This document shows positions 56,301-64,000 of a stretch of DNA of 64,000 nucleotides, in pieces. The first letter of the stretch is position 1, and every line of letters starts with the position of its first letter. Both the position numbers and the translations under genes were made by a program. The notes under the pieces were generated by a model. That model was not told where the DNA came from. It ran no database searches and saw only the letters and a program-made list of their open reading frames with translations. This stretch comes from Hymenobacter sp. 15J16-1T3B (GTDB taxonomy: Bacteria; Bacteroidota; Bacteroidia; Cytophagales; Hymenobacteraceae), in assembly GCF_020711235.1 (NCBI RefSeq), contig NZ_JAJFAV010000013.1, positions 62,001-126,000 on the forward strand, given 5' to 3'.

Positions 56301-56539
56301 TGAAGCTGCGCGAGGCCTCGCTGAGTTACGCGTTGCCGGCCACGCTGGTGAGCAAGGTGAAGCTGACGGGTATTCAGTTTTCGCTCATCGGCCGCAACCT
56401 CGCGCTCTGGACGCCTGATTCGCAGCCCCACGTCGACCCGGAGGTCAGCTCCCTGGGCTCGGGCAACAACCAGGGCTACGAGTTCTACGCCTACCCGAGC
56501 ACCCGTTCCTACGGGGCCAGCCTGCGCCTGACGCTGTAA
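53366..56539 (+). CDS. SusC/RagA-type TonB-dependent outer membrane transporter
   Basis: A 1057-residue protein. Signal peptide to about residue 22, then a carboxypeptidase-like CNA_B domain (~25-110, 'TVSGTVKDRATGQALPGATVLLKGTTTGASTNAEG'), a plug ('ALGIERERKSLGYAVETL', 'SLQGRVAGVQVSSASG', 'VLKGPAAAALYGARAASGAIIITTKKG', the SusC signature) and a ~22-strand barrel ending in an aromatic/hydrophobic 'YGASLRLTL'. It imports a nutrient with its SusD partner. The substrate cannot be told from the sequence; no glycan enzyme gene is next to it. Confidence 0.96.
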   Translation: MKPTLLLVGVPLVLLVEPAAAQTRTVSGTVKDRATGQALPGATVLLKGTTTGASTNAEGTFSLTVPAEGGTLVISSIGYATIEQAIGNQSTFTISLAAGTEQLSEVVVTALGIERERKSLGYAVETLENKDITRASEPNLVRSLQGRVAGVQVSSASGGAGGATRIVIRGAQSFTGDNQPIYVVDGNVISNNAVTNLSAATPRGNGDDLNNGVDLPNRAADIDPNNVESITVLKGPAAAALYGARAASGAIIITTKKGAGLKGRSQIAVTSAVTLDRVNRLPKFQNTYGSGTDGVYDPQNNVSWGPRMDGRLVPDWRTYTLADPNATVVDSIPLTPKPDNVRDFFETGVTTNNAVSFSGSNQASNFYVSLADVRTKSFIPNTTYKRTSVSLNGGTQLFNKLTTSATLTYVKSGGDRGVQGQSRSNILQTIYNTPRDVVLTDQKNYNDPRYDLTGYYLAGFRNNPYFLLDKNLLTDDVDRLFGTATVSYDPLDWLNLTFRQGVDVFTDRRRQTIAQGTINNLAGRYLEDNNFGRNLTTDALINVTRRFGEDFTLKGVFGTNYQEQLTSRTVADGVGLVIPDFYDLSNANVVTNNKVDTKQRLLGVFGDVQLAYREYLYVGLTGRNDWTSTLPKATRSFFYPSANVGFIFTDAFKLQNNYLSFGKLRANIASVGKPPIPYQIDPVFVRSTVDNGFQAQYVFPLQSVPGFRVGNVLGNPRLKSELTTAYEGGLEMRFFQNRLGFDLTYYKSVSKNIIVNVPVPGTSGFTAQTANAGTMENRGVELALNATPVQLKNGFTWDLNFTFTRNRNRVTEVTNVTPNIGVGGLGSVALEARVGQPYGSFFGTKMLRDDEGRVVIDPVSGFPRLDPVLTTLGNIQPKFLAGAGTTLGYKGLSLNVLFDTKQGGKFFSNTISTLQFAGALEETTANDRQPFLYPNSVIPNPDGSGTYVPNTTVLTDGGFNYWRQVSTAGENALFNASYVKLREASLSYALPATLVSKVKLTGIQFSLIGRNLALWTPDSQPHVDPEVSSLGSGNNQGYEFYAYPSTRSYGASLRLTL

Positions 56540-56564
56540 GCCATTCACCGCAACAAATACGGAC

Positions 56565-58157
56565 ATGAAAACCCAACTCATCCGACTCGGGGCGGTGCTG
56601 GGCCTGCTGCTGGGCAGCTCGGCCTGCGAGAAAGACTTCCTCGACATCAACAAGGACCCCAACAACCCCACTACCGCCGACATCAACCTGGTCTTGCCCT
56701 CGGGGCAGGCCACGGCCAGCTTCATCATCGGCGGGCAGTACAACGTGGTGGGCGAAATCCTGGCCCAGCACCTGGGCATTGCGCAGGGCGGCAACCAGTA
56801 CCGCGCCTGGGACCAGTTCAGCATCCCGAGCAGCACCTTCGACGGGCGCGAGTTTTCGGGCGGCTTGTATGCCGGCGCGCTGGAGGATTTTCAGTACGTC
56901 ATCAACGCCGGCACGCCCGCGAATGAGTGGCGCATGGTGGGCATTGCCAAGATCTTGAAGGCCCACACCTACCAGGTCATCACTGATCTGTACGGCGACG
57001 TGCCGTTCAGCGAGGCGTTGCAGGGCTCGGCCAACCTCACGCCCAAGTACGACCGGCAGCAAGACATCTACGCCGGCCTGCAAAGCCTGCTCGACGAGGG
57101 CATAGCCGACATTGCCAAGCAGCAGGGCCGCTTTCCCGGCACGGCCGACATGAACTACCGCGCCGCTACGGAGGCCGACATGCAGAAGTGGGTGCGCCTG
57201 GCCAACACCCTGAAGCTGCGCCTGTACCTGCGCCTGACCGAAGTGGATGCCGCGGGCGCCCGCGCCGGCATTCAGGCCCTGTACGCCCGCAACCAAGGCG
57301 CCACGGACTTCAATTTTATGCGCGCCGCCGACAGCTACCAGTTCAACAACGGTACGGCCACCAACTCGGAAAACCCGTTCTACCAGACCAACTTCCGGTT
57401 GCAGAACAACCTGGCCGTCAGCAGCAACCTCGGCGACACGCTGGTGCGCTACCAGGACCCGCGCCTGCCCGTCTTCGCCCTCGACGCGGACCTGACGACT
57501 ACCCCGGTGGAATTCCTGTTTGTGCGGCCGGGGCAGAACGCGCCCTACCCGAACAACTTCACCACCAGCGCCGGCACGCCCGCGGTGCGCCTGTCTTTCC
57601 CCGGCACCTTCTTCATCGGGCAGGCTTTCACCAACGTCAACCGCGCCGGCAGCTCCTACCCCGGCATTTCGGCCACCGATGCGCCGGCCAAGTCGCGCCC
57701 CACGCTGCTGCTGACCTACGAGGAAAGCCAGCTGCTACGAGCCGAAGCGGCCGTGCGCGGCTGGGCCCCAGCCGCCGAAAACCCGCAGACGCTTTACGAA
57801 ACCGGGGTGCGCGCCGCCCTCACCCGCTACGGCGTGTCGGCCGCCGACGCGGCCACCTACCTCACCCGCCCGCCGGTGAGTTGGGCCGCGGCCAGCACCA
57901 CGGCCCTGAAGCTGCGCTACATCTTCGTGCAGAAGTGGATTTCCTTTTTCGCCACCAACGGCGCCGAAGCCTGGACGGAAGCGCGCCGCACCAATCAGCC
58001 CCGCCTGCAAGCCCCGCTGGTAAACCTGCTCGGCGGCGGCCGTTTCGTGAAGCGCCTGCCCTACCCCGACTCGGAGCTGCAGCGCAACCCGCGCATCACC
58101 GACACCGGCCTTACGCCCGGCGACATCACCACTCCGGTGTGGTGGGACGTGAACTAG
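56565..58157 (+). CDS. SusD/RagB-type nutrient-binding lipoprotein
   Basis: A 530-residue protein with a lipobox (GSSAC, Cys21) and a SusD-like helical fold: 'KDFLDINKDPNNPTTADINLVLPSGQATASFII' and 'ALKLRYIFVQKWISFFATNGAEAWTEARRTNQP' are typical of the SusD_2 subfamily. It caps the SusC barrel from outside. The gene follows SusC by 25 bp in one operon and is followed by a terminator. Confidence 0.95.
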   Translation: MKTQLIRLGAVLGLLLGSSACEKDFLDINKDPNNPTTADINLVLPSGQATASFIIGGQYNVVGEILAQHLGIAQGGNQYRAWDQFSIPSSTFDGREFSGGLYAGALEDFQYVINAGTPANEWRMVGIAKILKAHTYQVITDLYGDVPFSEALQGSANLTPKYDRQQDIYAGLQSLLDEGIADIAKQQGRFPGTADMNYRAATEADMQKWVRLANTLKLRLYLRLTEVDAAGARAGIQALYARNQGATDFNFMRAADSYQFNNGTATNSENPFYQTNFRLQNNLAVSSNLGDTLVRYQDPRLPVFALDADLTTTPVEFLFVRPGQNAPYPNNFTTSAGTPAVRLSFPGTFFIGQAFTNVNRAGSSYPGISATDAPAKSRPTLLLTYEESQLLRAEAAVRGWAPAAENPQTLYETGVRAALTRYGVSAADAATYLTRPPVSWAAASTTALKLRYIFVQKWISFFATNGAEAWTEARRTNQPRLQAPLVNLLGGGRFVKRLPYPDSELQRNPRITDTGLTPGDITTPVWWDVN

Positions 58158-58520
58158 CCTGGCCCGCCTGTATCCGGGTTGGCCCGTCGGACGGCGCAAG
58201 TGCCGCTTAGGCCACTACTCGATTTGGTTTGAGCAGGCGCGAGCCGAAGTCCACAAGGCCCCCGTTCGTTTCTAAGACGGTGCAGCCCCGCCATTGCCCG
58301 ACAGCCCCGGTCCTTGCCGACCGGGGCTGTTTTGCCGGAAATTGCGGTGGCGGACTACGACTTGGGCCCTCGGGCAGCGGCCGTTTCGCTTAATGCGGTA
58401 TTTTCGACCGGCGGCCCGGGCGTGCAGCCCCGCGGGCGGGCTCTCGTCAGTAGGGCGCCGCGGGGCTCGGTGCCCGGGCCGCGCGTCGTTCACTCTTCCC
58501 AACCCTACCTTCCAAACCCC
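58158..58520. other. Intergenic region with the susCD terminator
   Basis: 363 bp between SusD and DUF2911 genes. It holds the hairpin listed at 58301-58333 and then GC-rich sequence that should contain the promoter of the DUF2911 gene. No gene seen. Confidence 0.5.
58301..58333 (+). terminator. Terminator of the susCD operon
   Basis: A 12-bp perfect stem (58301-58312 with 58319-58330) followed by TTTT. Confidence 0.85.
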
Positions 58521-59048
58521 ATGAAAAACCCCGTTTCCCTGCTACGCCTGTTTCTGGTGCTGCTGATGGCCGCCTTCTACGCCGGCACCGCGCAGGCTCA
58601 GGACGCCCCGGCCGCCAAGCCCAGCCCGGCTGCCACGGCCACCGGCAAGGCCGGCAAAGCTACCGTGACCGTGAAATACAGCTCGCCCGCGGTGAAAGGC
58701 CGCACCATCTGGGGCGGCTTGGTGCCCTACGGCCAAGTGTGGCGCGCCGGCGCCAACGAAGCCACCACCGTTACCTTCGACCAGCCCGTGACGGTGGAAG
58801 GCAAGGCCCTGCCGGCGGGCACTTACGCCTTCTTCGTCATCCCGACGGAAAAGCAGTGGACGGTCATCTTCAACAAAACGGCCAACCAGTGGGGCGCCTT
58901 CAAGTACGACGAAAAGCAGGACGCGCTGCGCGTCATGGCCACGCCCCGCAAAGCGGCTTCGATGAGCGAGCGGCTGACCTACGCCGTGGAAAGCCCGGGC
59001 CTGGTGCTGCGCTGGGAGAACCTGGAGCTGCCGGTAAGCATCAAGTAA
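58521..59048 (+). CDS. DUF2911 secreted protein
   Basis: A 175-residue protein. Signal peptide to residue ~26 (...GTAQAQ), then a beta-sandwich of the DUF2911 type: 'VTVKYSSPAVKGRTIWGGLVPYGQVWRAGANEATTVTFDQPVTVEGKALPAGTYAFFVIPTEKQWTVIFNK' is the family hallmark. Function unknown. ATG 58521 gives the signal peptide. Confidence 0.9.
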   Translation: MKNPVSLLRLFLVLLMAAFYAGTAQAQDAPAAKPSPAATATGKAGKATVTVKYSSPAVKGRTIWGGLVPYGQVWRAGANEATTVTFDQPVTVEGKALPAGTYAFFVIPTEKQWTVIFNKTANQWGAFKYDEKQDALRVMATPRKAASMSERLTYAVESPGLVLRWENLELPVSIK

Positions 59049-59062
59049 TTTTTTCTCTTCCT

Positions 59063-59100
59063 AACAAGCCCCGCCGAGCAGCTGCTCGGCGGGGCTTGTT
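59063..59100. terminator. Perfect 38-bp palindromic bidirectional terminator
   Basis: AACAAGCCCCGCCGAGCAG and its exact complement, lying between two convergent genes 14 bp past the DUF2911 stop and 15 bp before the other gene's stop. Confidence 0.82.
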
Positions 59101-59115
59101 GCTTTTCCGGGTCGT

Positions 59116-60066
59116 TCAGGGTGCTGGCTCGGCCAGTAACGTGAGCGACACGGCGGCGTTTTCCACCCGCTTGTGCTGGTTGTCGACGTCGAACATGCGC
59201 CAGGGCAGGCCGTGCACGTGCCGGCTCGTGGTTTCCACCGACGTGGCCGAGGTAGCCACCATAATGGCCGGAAACGCGTCGGCCGGGGCCGAGCGGTAGG
59301 TGGCCTGGTTGCGCGGGTCGGTGGCCGTCACGACGGTCCAGGGCGGCTGCAGCTCCACCAACTGCTCTTCGGGCGACGAGGGCAAGCCCTCGACCAGCAG
59401 GCACAGGCCCGCGGCTGGCACCCGGATGCCGTGGGACGCCAGCTCCACCGTCAGTTCCTGGTTGGGCAGGGCCGCAATCTGGGCCGCCGAATACTGCAAC
59501 TCCCCGGTCAGCAAGTCGCGCGTCAGGTCGGGCGTAAACGGCGAGGTGGGCAGAACGGGCAGCAGCCGCATGCGCACCCGGCCGGCCGTCGGGTGGTTGT
59601 TGCGAAACTGCGCCGTGAGCCGCTGCACCACGCTGCCCACCTCGCCGGGCGCCGGGCGAAACAGGCTGGCCGTCTGGTACTCGGGCACCAGCAGCACCCC
59701 GCCCACGTACTTGAGCTTGCCCGCGTAGCCCGACAGCCGCACCGGCCGCGCCCCTTGCACCACCACGTCGGCCAGGGCGAAGCGCTGCGGGGTGAGGCGC
59801 AAGGTGTCGACCTGCCCGGCCGGCAACGCGCCGCGCAGCACTTCGGCCGGCGCGTAGCCCAAGTGGCGCAGCCGCAGGTGCGCCGCCGGGCCGGGCAAGG
59901 TGATGTGGCCGGTGGCGTCGGTGCTGCGCGTGGCGCCGGCGTCCAGGTCGGTGACGGCCACGCCGGCCAGCGGCTGCCGGGTAGCAGCATCGATAACCAC
60001 GGCCTGATAGGCCGGCGGGGCACCCCACGGCCACAGCCCGAGCAGTAACAAACCAAGTATAGCCAT
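59116..60066 (-). CDS. Carboxypeptidase-regulatory-like domain protein
   Basis: A 316-residue protein from ATG 60066. A membrane anchor or signal ('MAILGLLLLGLWPWG') is followed by a CNA_B-like domain ('YQAVVIDAATRQPLAGVAVTDLDAGATRSTDATGHITLP...LRHLGYAPAEV') as seen at the start of TonB-linked proteins, but no barrel follows. The rest (~130-316) is a beta-rich region of unknown role. Upstream start (TTG 60135) is rejected. Confidence 0.78.
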   Translation of the reverse strand: MAILGLLLLGLWPWGAPPAYQAVVIDAATRQPLAGVAVTDLDAGATRSTDATGHITLPGPAAHLRLRHLGYAPAEVLRGALPAGQVDTLRLTPQRFALADVVVQGARPVRLSGYAGKLKYVGGVLLVPEYQTASLFRPAPGEVGSVVQRLTAQFRNNHPTAGRVRMRLLPVLPTSPFTPDLTRDLLTGELQYSAAQIAALPNQELTVELASHGIRVPAAGLCLLVEGLPSSPEEQLVELQPPWTVVTATDPRNQATYRSAPADAFPAIMVATSATSVETTSRHVHGLPWRMFDVDNQHKRVENAAVSLTLLAEPAP

Positions 60067-60147
60067 AGATAAGTAAGCCGCCCGGCGGCCGGCGCCGCCC
60101 AGCTCGGCGGAACCGGCCGCCGGGCGGCGGGGCAACAGGTCGGATTT

Positions 60148-60948
60148 TTAGTTGCGGCGGCCGGCGGCCGGGGCCGTAGCTACCGGGTGGGCATCGAGGC
60201 GGAAGCGCTGCTGGGTGAAATCAGCGGCCAAGGCGCGGCCGCCCACTGGCATCACGACGCGCAGCCGGGAGGCCGTATCGGAGTAGCGGCGGAAGCGCAC
60301 CCGCCCGCGCTGCTCGGCGCCGGGCGCGAGGGTTGTTCTGCGCAGCAGGGTGGTTTCCAGCTGCCGCTGCTGGTCGCGGGCGGCGGTGGCCTGCACGGCG
60401 TGGCTGGCACGCTCCTGCTCGTAGCGGGCCATTTCGGATTGATAGCGGGTTTGCCGGGCCGTGCGGCGGGCGGCATTTTCGTGGCGCGGGCGGCTGCTGA
60501 GGTCGTCGAGCAGGTTGCTCAGCGAAGACAGCATTTCGGCGGCCGGCCGGGCGGCCGATTTCTGCTGGTGGTAGGCGGCCTGTTGCTGCAGGGCCTGAAT
60601 GTTTTGCTCGGGGTTTTCGGCCTGCACGCGCAAGGCCCCTATGCCAGGAGTAGCCGAATACGCGTCGAGGTAGAAGGCTTCGGGCGCCACCCGCACCGGG
60701 CGGCGGCTGCGGTTATGTACCGTCACGTCAAACTCCAGCCAGGGCCCGGCGGTGGATGCCACGCCCAGCCGCACGTCGACGCTGTCGTTGTTGGCCGCCA
60801 CCATCTGCAGGCCGTCCTGCCACTGGCTGTTGCCCGCGGCGGGCTTCACCAGCACGTAGTGCGACGTGGAGCAGGCACCGAGGCTCAGCAACAGGGCGCC
60901 GGCCGGCAGCAGGGTGGCAAAAAAGGACCGAAGGGTAGAAGTATTCAT
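60148..60948 (-). CDS. Lipoprotein with coiled-coil region
   Basis: A 266-residue protein with the lipobox LGAC (Cys26). A beta-domain (~50-110, 'VDVRLGVASTAGPWLEFDVTVHNRSRRPVRVAPEAFYLDAY') is followed by a long charged helical part (~110-200) and a final beta-rich segment. Function unknown. Separate from the gene downstream by 81 bp. Confidence 0.75.
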   Translation of the reverse strand: MNTSTLRSFFATLLPAGALLLSLGACSTSHYVLVKPAAGNSQWQDGLQMVAANNDSVDVRLGVASTAGPWLEFDVTVHNRSRRPVRVAPEAFYLDAYSATPGIGALRVQAENPEQNIQALQQQAAYHQQKSAARPAAEMLSSLSNLLDDLSSRPRHENAARRTARQTRYQSEMARYEQERASHAVQATAARDQQRQLETTLLRRTTLAPGAEQRGRVRFRRYSDTASRLRVVMPVGGRALAADFTQQRFRLDAHPVATAPAAGRRN

Positions 60949-61075
60949 GCGCCAGGGAAAGAGTGGTCTGGTAAGTAACGACTATTCCCTGGCTAATCAA
61001 AACACCACCACCGGCTGCATTTCTTGTACTATTAAGAGTACCACGACGCGGCGCGGTCCCTCCTTTGCCCGGCCC

Positions 61076-61423
61076 TTATTGCAGAGCTGCCGGCAAGTCA
61101 AATTCGCCCGACTCGGCGGGCACCAAGGCCCAGGTTTCGACCACGGCGACCAGCGGAATCGGGCCGAACACGTGGGCAAAATACTGCCCGCGGGCGGCGG
61201 CCCATTCGCGCTTCACCAGCGTGCCCGCGGCCGTCAGCGCCGCCTCGTCCAGCACCAGCAGCACCAAGTCGCGGCGGCCGCGGTAGTAGCGGTTGGCCGT
61301 TTCCACCACCTGATGCCGCTCGGAGGTGTGAATAAAGCCTTCGGCCTGCAGATCGGGGCTGGCAAAAAAGCCCGTTTGCTGGGCTTGCTGCCAGTGCGCC
61401 AGCTCGGCTATGCGGTAGAGCAT
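61076..61423 (-). CDS. DUF952 protein
   Basis: A 115-residue protein from ATG 61423. 'LYRIAELAHWQQAQQTGFFASPDLQAEGFIHTSERHQVVETANRYYRG' and 'FAHVFGPIPLVAVVETW' are the DUF952 hallmarks; the fold resembles glutathione S-transferase-independent ADP-ribosyl-like scaffolds, with no known function. Confidence 0.9.
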   Translation of the reverse strand: MLYRIAELAHWQQAQQTGFFASPDLQAEGFIHTSERHQVVETANRYYRGRRDLVLLVLDEAALTAAGTLVKREWAAARGQYFAHVFGPIPLVAVVETWALVPAESGEFDLPAALQ

Positions 61424-61524
61424 GTTCCGGTTGTTGGGGCTATTGTGTGGGCCGATTAAAATGCAGAAGCCAGCTATCAGCCTTGCGGCTGACAACTGGC
61501 ACCCAGCAGCTGATAACTACAATG

Positions 61525-61899
61525 TTACGCCTTCCACAGCTCGTGCTGCTGGCCTTTGCTGGTCAGCACAAAGCGCACGGGGTTGGGCAGCAGCACCAGG
61601 CGCACTTTGCCGGGGTACTTCTCCGAGTCGACCCACACGCCGTCTTCGCTGGTGAGCTGGAGGCCGGCGGGCAGGTAGGCAGTGGGCAGCAGCACGTCGG
61701 TGTCGGAGCTGAGGTCACCGTGGACTTTCTCCAGGGCCGCTTCCAGGAATTCGCCGTACTCCTCGTTGAAATCGTCCTCCAAGTCGTGCAGCTCCTCCTC
61801 CACGTCATCGTAGCGGGAGTCGCTGTAGGCCAGCTGGTGCAGCTCGTGTTTCTTCGTTAAAAGGGCCGTCAGGGCCTTGTTCAGGGCGTTGGTATCCAT
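61525..61899 (-). CDS. Small acidic protein, unknown
   Basis: A 124-residue acidic protein from ATG 61899. Residues 1-65 are a Glu/Asp-rich helical hairpin ('LHDLEDDFNEEYGEFLEAALEKVH'). The rest is beta-rich ('GLQLTSEDGVWVDSEKYPGKVRLVLLPNPVRFVL'). Common in this clade as a hypothetical protein. Confidence 0.75.
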   Translation of the reverse strand: MDTNALNKALTALLTKKHELHQLAYSDSRYDDVEEELHDLEDDFNEEYGEFLEAALEKVHGDLSSDTDVLLPTAYLPAGLQLTSEDGVWVDSEKYPGKVRLVLLPNPVRFVLTSKGQQHELWKA

Positions 61900-62064
61900 A
61901 TTGGTATGCAAGGACGGCCGGTGTGGGGATGGGGCGGCGTCGATGGCAAATTTGGGAAAGAATCAAGAAAGTCGCCACGCCGGGCACGAATTAGCCCGAA
62001 ACAGTATTTTTACCACGTCTTTTCCCCGACGTCCAACTTTTTCCACCCGAAACCCGCCCCGCGC

Positions 62065-63198
62065 ATGGAAACGCTGACCCCGGCCGCCACGGCCGCCCCG
62101 CAAACCGTCGATTTTCTGCCCCTCAACGGCACCGACTACCTCGAATTCTACGTCGGCAACGCCAAGCAGTCGGCCTACTACTACCAGGCTGCGTTCGGTT
62201 TTGAGCTGGTGGCCTACTCGGGCCCCGAAACCGGCGTGCGCGACCGGGCCAGCTACGTGCTGCAGCAAAACAAAATCCGCTTGGTGCTCACCACCTCGCT
62301 GCTGCCCGACTCCGACATCACCAAGCACGTGGCCAAGCACGGCGACGGGGTGAAGGTCATGGCCTTGTGGGTGGACGACGCCCGCAAATCGTTCGAAGAA
62401 ACCACCAAGCGCGGCGCCAAGCCCGCCTTCGAGCCCTACACCGTATCGGATGAAAACGGCGAGGTGACCATGGCTGGCATCTACACCTACGGCGAAACCA
62501 TCCACACCTTCGTGGAGCGCTCCAAGTACAACGGCCCCTTCCTGCCCGGCTTCGTGGCCCGCAAGAGCAACATTCCGCAGGGCAACCCGGTGGGCCTGCA
62601 GTACGTGGACCACTGCGTGGGCAACGTGGGCTGGGGCGAAATGAACCAGTGGGTGAAGTTCTACGAGGACGTGATGGGCTTTAAGCTGCTCATCACCTTC
62701 GACGACGATGATATCAGCACCGAGTACTCGGCCCTGATGTCCAAGGTGGTGTCGAACGGCAACGGCTTCGTGAAATTCCCCATCAACGAGCCGGCCGAGG
62801 GCAAGAAAAAGTCGCAGATCGAGGAGTACCTCGACTTCTACCACGATGCGGGCGTGCAGCACATGGCCCTCATCACCCACGACATCCGCACGACGGTAAC
62901 CGAGCTGCGCCGCCGCGGGGTGGAGTTCCTCTCCGTGCCCGAGACCTACTACGAGGACCTGATCGAGCGCGTGGGCCACATCGACGAGGACCTGGAGAGC
63001 ATCAAGGCCCTGAACCTGCTGGTGGACCGCGACGAGGAAGGCTACCTGCTGCAGATTTTTACCAAGCCGGTGGAGGACCGCCCCACAGTGTTCTACGAAA
63101 TCATCCAGCGCAAAGGCGCCAAGTCGTTCGGCAAGGGCAACTTCAAGGCCCTGTTCGAAGCCATCGAGCGGGAGCAGGCCCTGCGCGGCAACCTCTAA
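62065..63198 (+). CDS. hppD: 4-hydroxyphenylpyruvate dioxygenase
   Basis: Turns 4-hydroxyphenylpyruvate into homogentisate in tyrosine breakdown. The 377-residue protein has two glyoxalase-like domains. The iron ligands are visible: His in 'YVDHCVGNV', His in 'GVQHMALIT' and Glu in 'TVFYEIIQR'. 'KGNFKALFEAIEREQALRGNL' is the usual C-terminal helix that closes the active site. Full length from ATG 62065. No other tyrosine-catabolism gene is nearby. Confidence 0.97.
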   Translation: METLTPAATAAPQTVDFLPLNGTDYLEFYVGNAKQSAYYYQAAFGFELVAYSGPETGVRDRASYVLQQNKIRLVLTTSLLPDSDITKHVAKHGDGVKVMALWVDDARKSFEETTKRGAKPAFEPYTVSDENGEVTMAGIYTYGETIHTFVERSKYNGPFLPGFVARKSNIPQGNPVGLQYVDHCVGNVGWGEMNQWVKFYEDVMGFKLLITFDDDDISTEYSALMSKVVSNGNGFVKFPINEPAEGKKKSQIEEYLDFYHDAGVQHMALITHDIRTTVTELRRRGVEFLSVPETYYEDLIERVGHIDEDLESIKALNLLVDRDEEGYLLQIFTKPVEDRPTVFYEIIQRKGAKSFGKGNFKALFEAIEREQALRGNL

Positions 63199-63238
63199 GA
63201 TAACTGCGGATTTTCCGCTTGCTCCGGCACTGTTCCGA

Positions 63239-63266
63239 CGCCCCGGCCCCACGGCCGGGGCGTTTT
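63239..63266 (+). terminator. Terminator of the dioxygenase gene
   Basis: A 10-bp perfect stem CGCCCCGGCC/GGCCGGGGCG (63239-63248 with 63253-63262) followed by TTTT. Confidence 0.85.
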
Positions 63267-63403
63267 GCGTTTGGGCTCACCCGATTATGTGATTGATCCG
63301 GCGGACGTTGGCTCTTTGCTTTGCCTAATGCGGCCGCCGCGTCAGGCCACGCGGCCGATTGCGCGGCCGGCTCACCCTATCTGTCACCTTTTACCTGTTC
63401 GAT

Positions 63404-64000
63404 ATGAAGCATTTAATTCGCAAGGCGGGTTTGCTGGCCCTTCTGGGCACCGCCCTCAGCAGCAGCGCGTACGCCCAACGGGGCGGCAATTTTCTCGGTT
63501 TCACCAGCGCCGAAGACGATAAAGTCACGGTGACGAACTTCGCCTTGCCCGCCACCGGCAGTTTCTCGCTGGAAGCCTGGGTGTACTTCAATGGCACCGC
63601 CTTCGGCAACAACGGCTCCTACAATACCGTGCTGGAGTTCGGCAACGACGACCCGTGGTTCGGGGTAAACGGCAGCGGGCAAGTGAGCCTGTACCAGGCC
63701 GTGGCGGGCGGCACCGTGCCGGTGCGCACCTGGGCGCACATTGCTTACACCTGGGACGGCACCACCGGCACCGTGTACCTCGACGGCACGCCCGTGGGCA
63801 CGTCCACCAGCGCCCCGGCGCGCGGCGGCAGCGGCCTCGGCATTGGCTACAACTCCGGCGACTCGGGCTGGCAGGGCTACATCGACGAGGTCATGGTGTG
63901 GGGCGCGGCCCGCACGCAAGCGCAGATTCAGAGCGACCGGACCAGCGGCCCGCCGGCCGGGGCGGCGTTTCTGCTGGCCTACTTTAAGTTTGAGGATGCG
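63404..64000 (+). CDS. LamG-domain secreted protein, cut off by window edge
   Basis: 199 codons from ATG 63404 to the edge, no stop. Signal peptide to about residue 24 (...SSSAYAQ). Residues ~45-195 form a concanavalin A-like LamG_3 domain ('GSFSLEAWVYFNG', 'TWAHIAYTWDGTTGTVYLDGTPVG', 'GWQGYIDEVMVWGAARTQAQIQSD'). The chain is probably long and may end in a T9SS tail outside the window. Role unknown; such domains often bind sugars. Confidence 0.88.
   Translation, partial: MKHLIRKAGLLALLGTALSSSAYAQRGGNFLGFTSAEDDKVTVTNFALPATGSFSLEAWVYFNGTAFGNNGSYNTVLEFGNDDPWFGVNGSGQVSLYQAVAGGTVPVRTWAHIAYTWDGTTGTVYLDGTPVGTSTSAPARGGSGLGIGYNSGDSGWQGYIDEVMVWGAARTQAQIQSDRTSGPPAGAAFLLAYFKFEDA

Overview
The window comes from the chromosome of a high-GC member of the Bacteroidota, most like Hymenobacter or a close relative (Cytophagales). 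The signs are type IX secretion (T9SS) sorting domains, a SusC/SusD pair, promoter boxes of the TAnnTTTG kind right next to start codons, and little use of Shine-Dalgarno sites. The genus is inferred from style, not from a marker gene. Left chromosomal flank (1-8466), all on the minus strand: a large repetitive IPT/TIG surface protein that runs off the left edge, a 1054-residue secreted protein with a T9SS tail, an AT-rich stretch of about 1.2 kb holding only a decayed reading frame, and murI (glutamate racemase). Integrated prophage (about 8467-48898, 40.4 kb): the boundaries are a duplicated 3' end of a tRNA-Ala gene. The complete tRNA is at 48875-48951, and a 16-bp perfect core (23 bp with two mismatches) recurs at 8467-8489 beside a tyrosine integrase. 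Left to right the element carries integrase and a LexA/CI-like repressor (minus); a rightward early/replication operon (excisionase-like HTH proteins, small proteins, a possible ssDNA-annealing protein, its own DNA polymerase sliding clamp, two neighbours with clamp-binding motifs, an initiator gene with an iteron origin inside it, a DnaC-like loader, a J-like zinc protein, a VRR-NUC-type nuclease); a leftward head module (small and large terminase, DUF935 portal, MuF-like protein fused to a HELGH metalloprotease-like domain, gp36-like, Mu G-like, neck); and a rightward module (ClpP-like protease/scaffold, capsid, lysis genes, contractile tail with sheath, tube, a programmed -1 frameshift in the chaperone gene, tape measure, hub, spike, gp25, gpJ, an SGNH-esterase tail protein and a collar fibre). 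The two late modules diverge from one 150-bp control region with twin 18-bp palindromes. Between the fibre gene and the tRNA lies a cargo region: a T9SS-tailed secreted protein, a lipoprotein, small proteins, and a very AT-rich gene with a HEPN-type RNxxxH motif, a candidate defence gene. Right chromosomal flank (48952-64000): a small protein, an ABC-F ATPase, a 7TM-type AraC regulator, a SusC/SusD pair, a DUF2911 protein, a carboxypeptidase-regulatory-like protein, a lipoprotein, a DUF952 protein, a small acidic protein, 4-hydroxyphenylpyruvate dioxygenase, and the start of a LamG-domain secreted protein. The prophage looks intact: every module needed for lysogeny, replication, packaging, tail assembly and lysis has a candidate gene, and no frame-disrupting damage was seen in the core genes.
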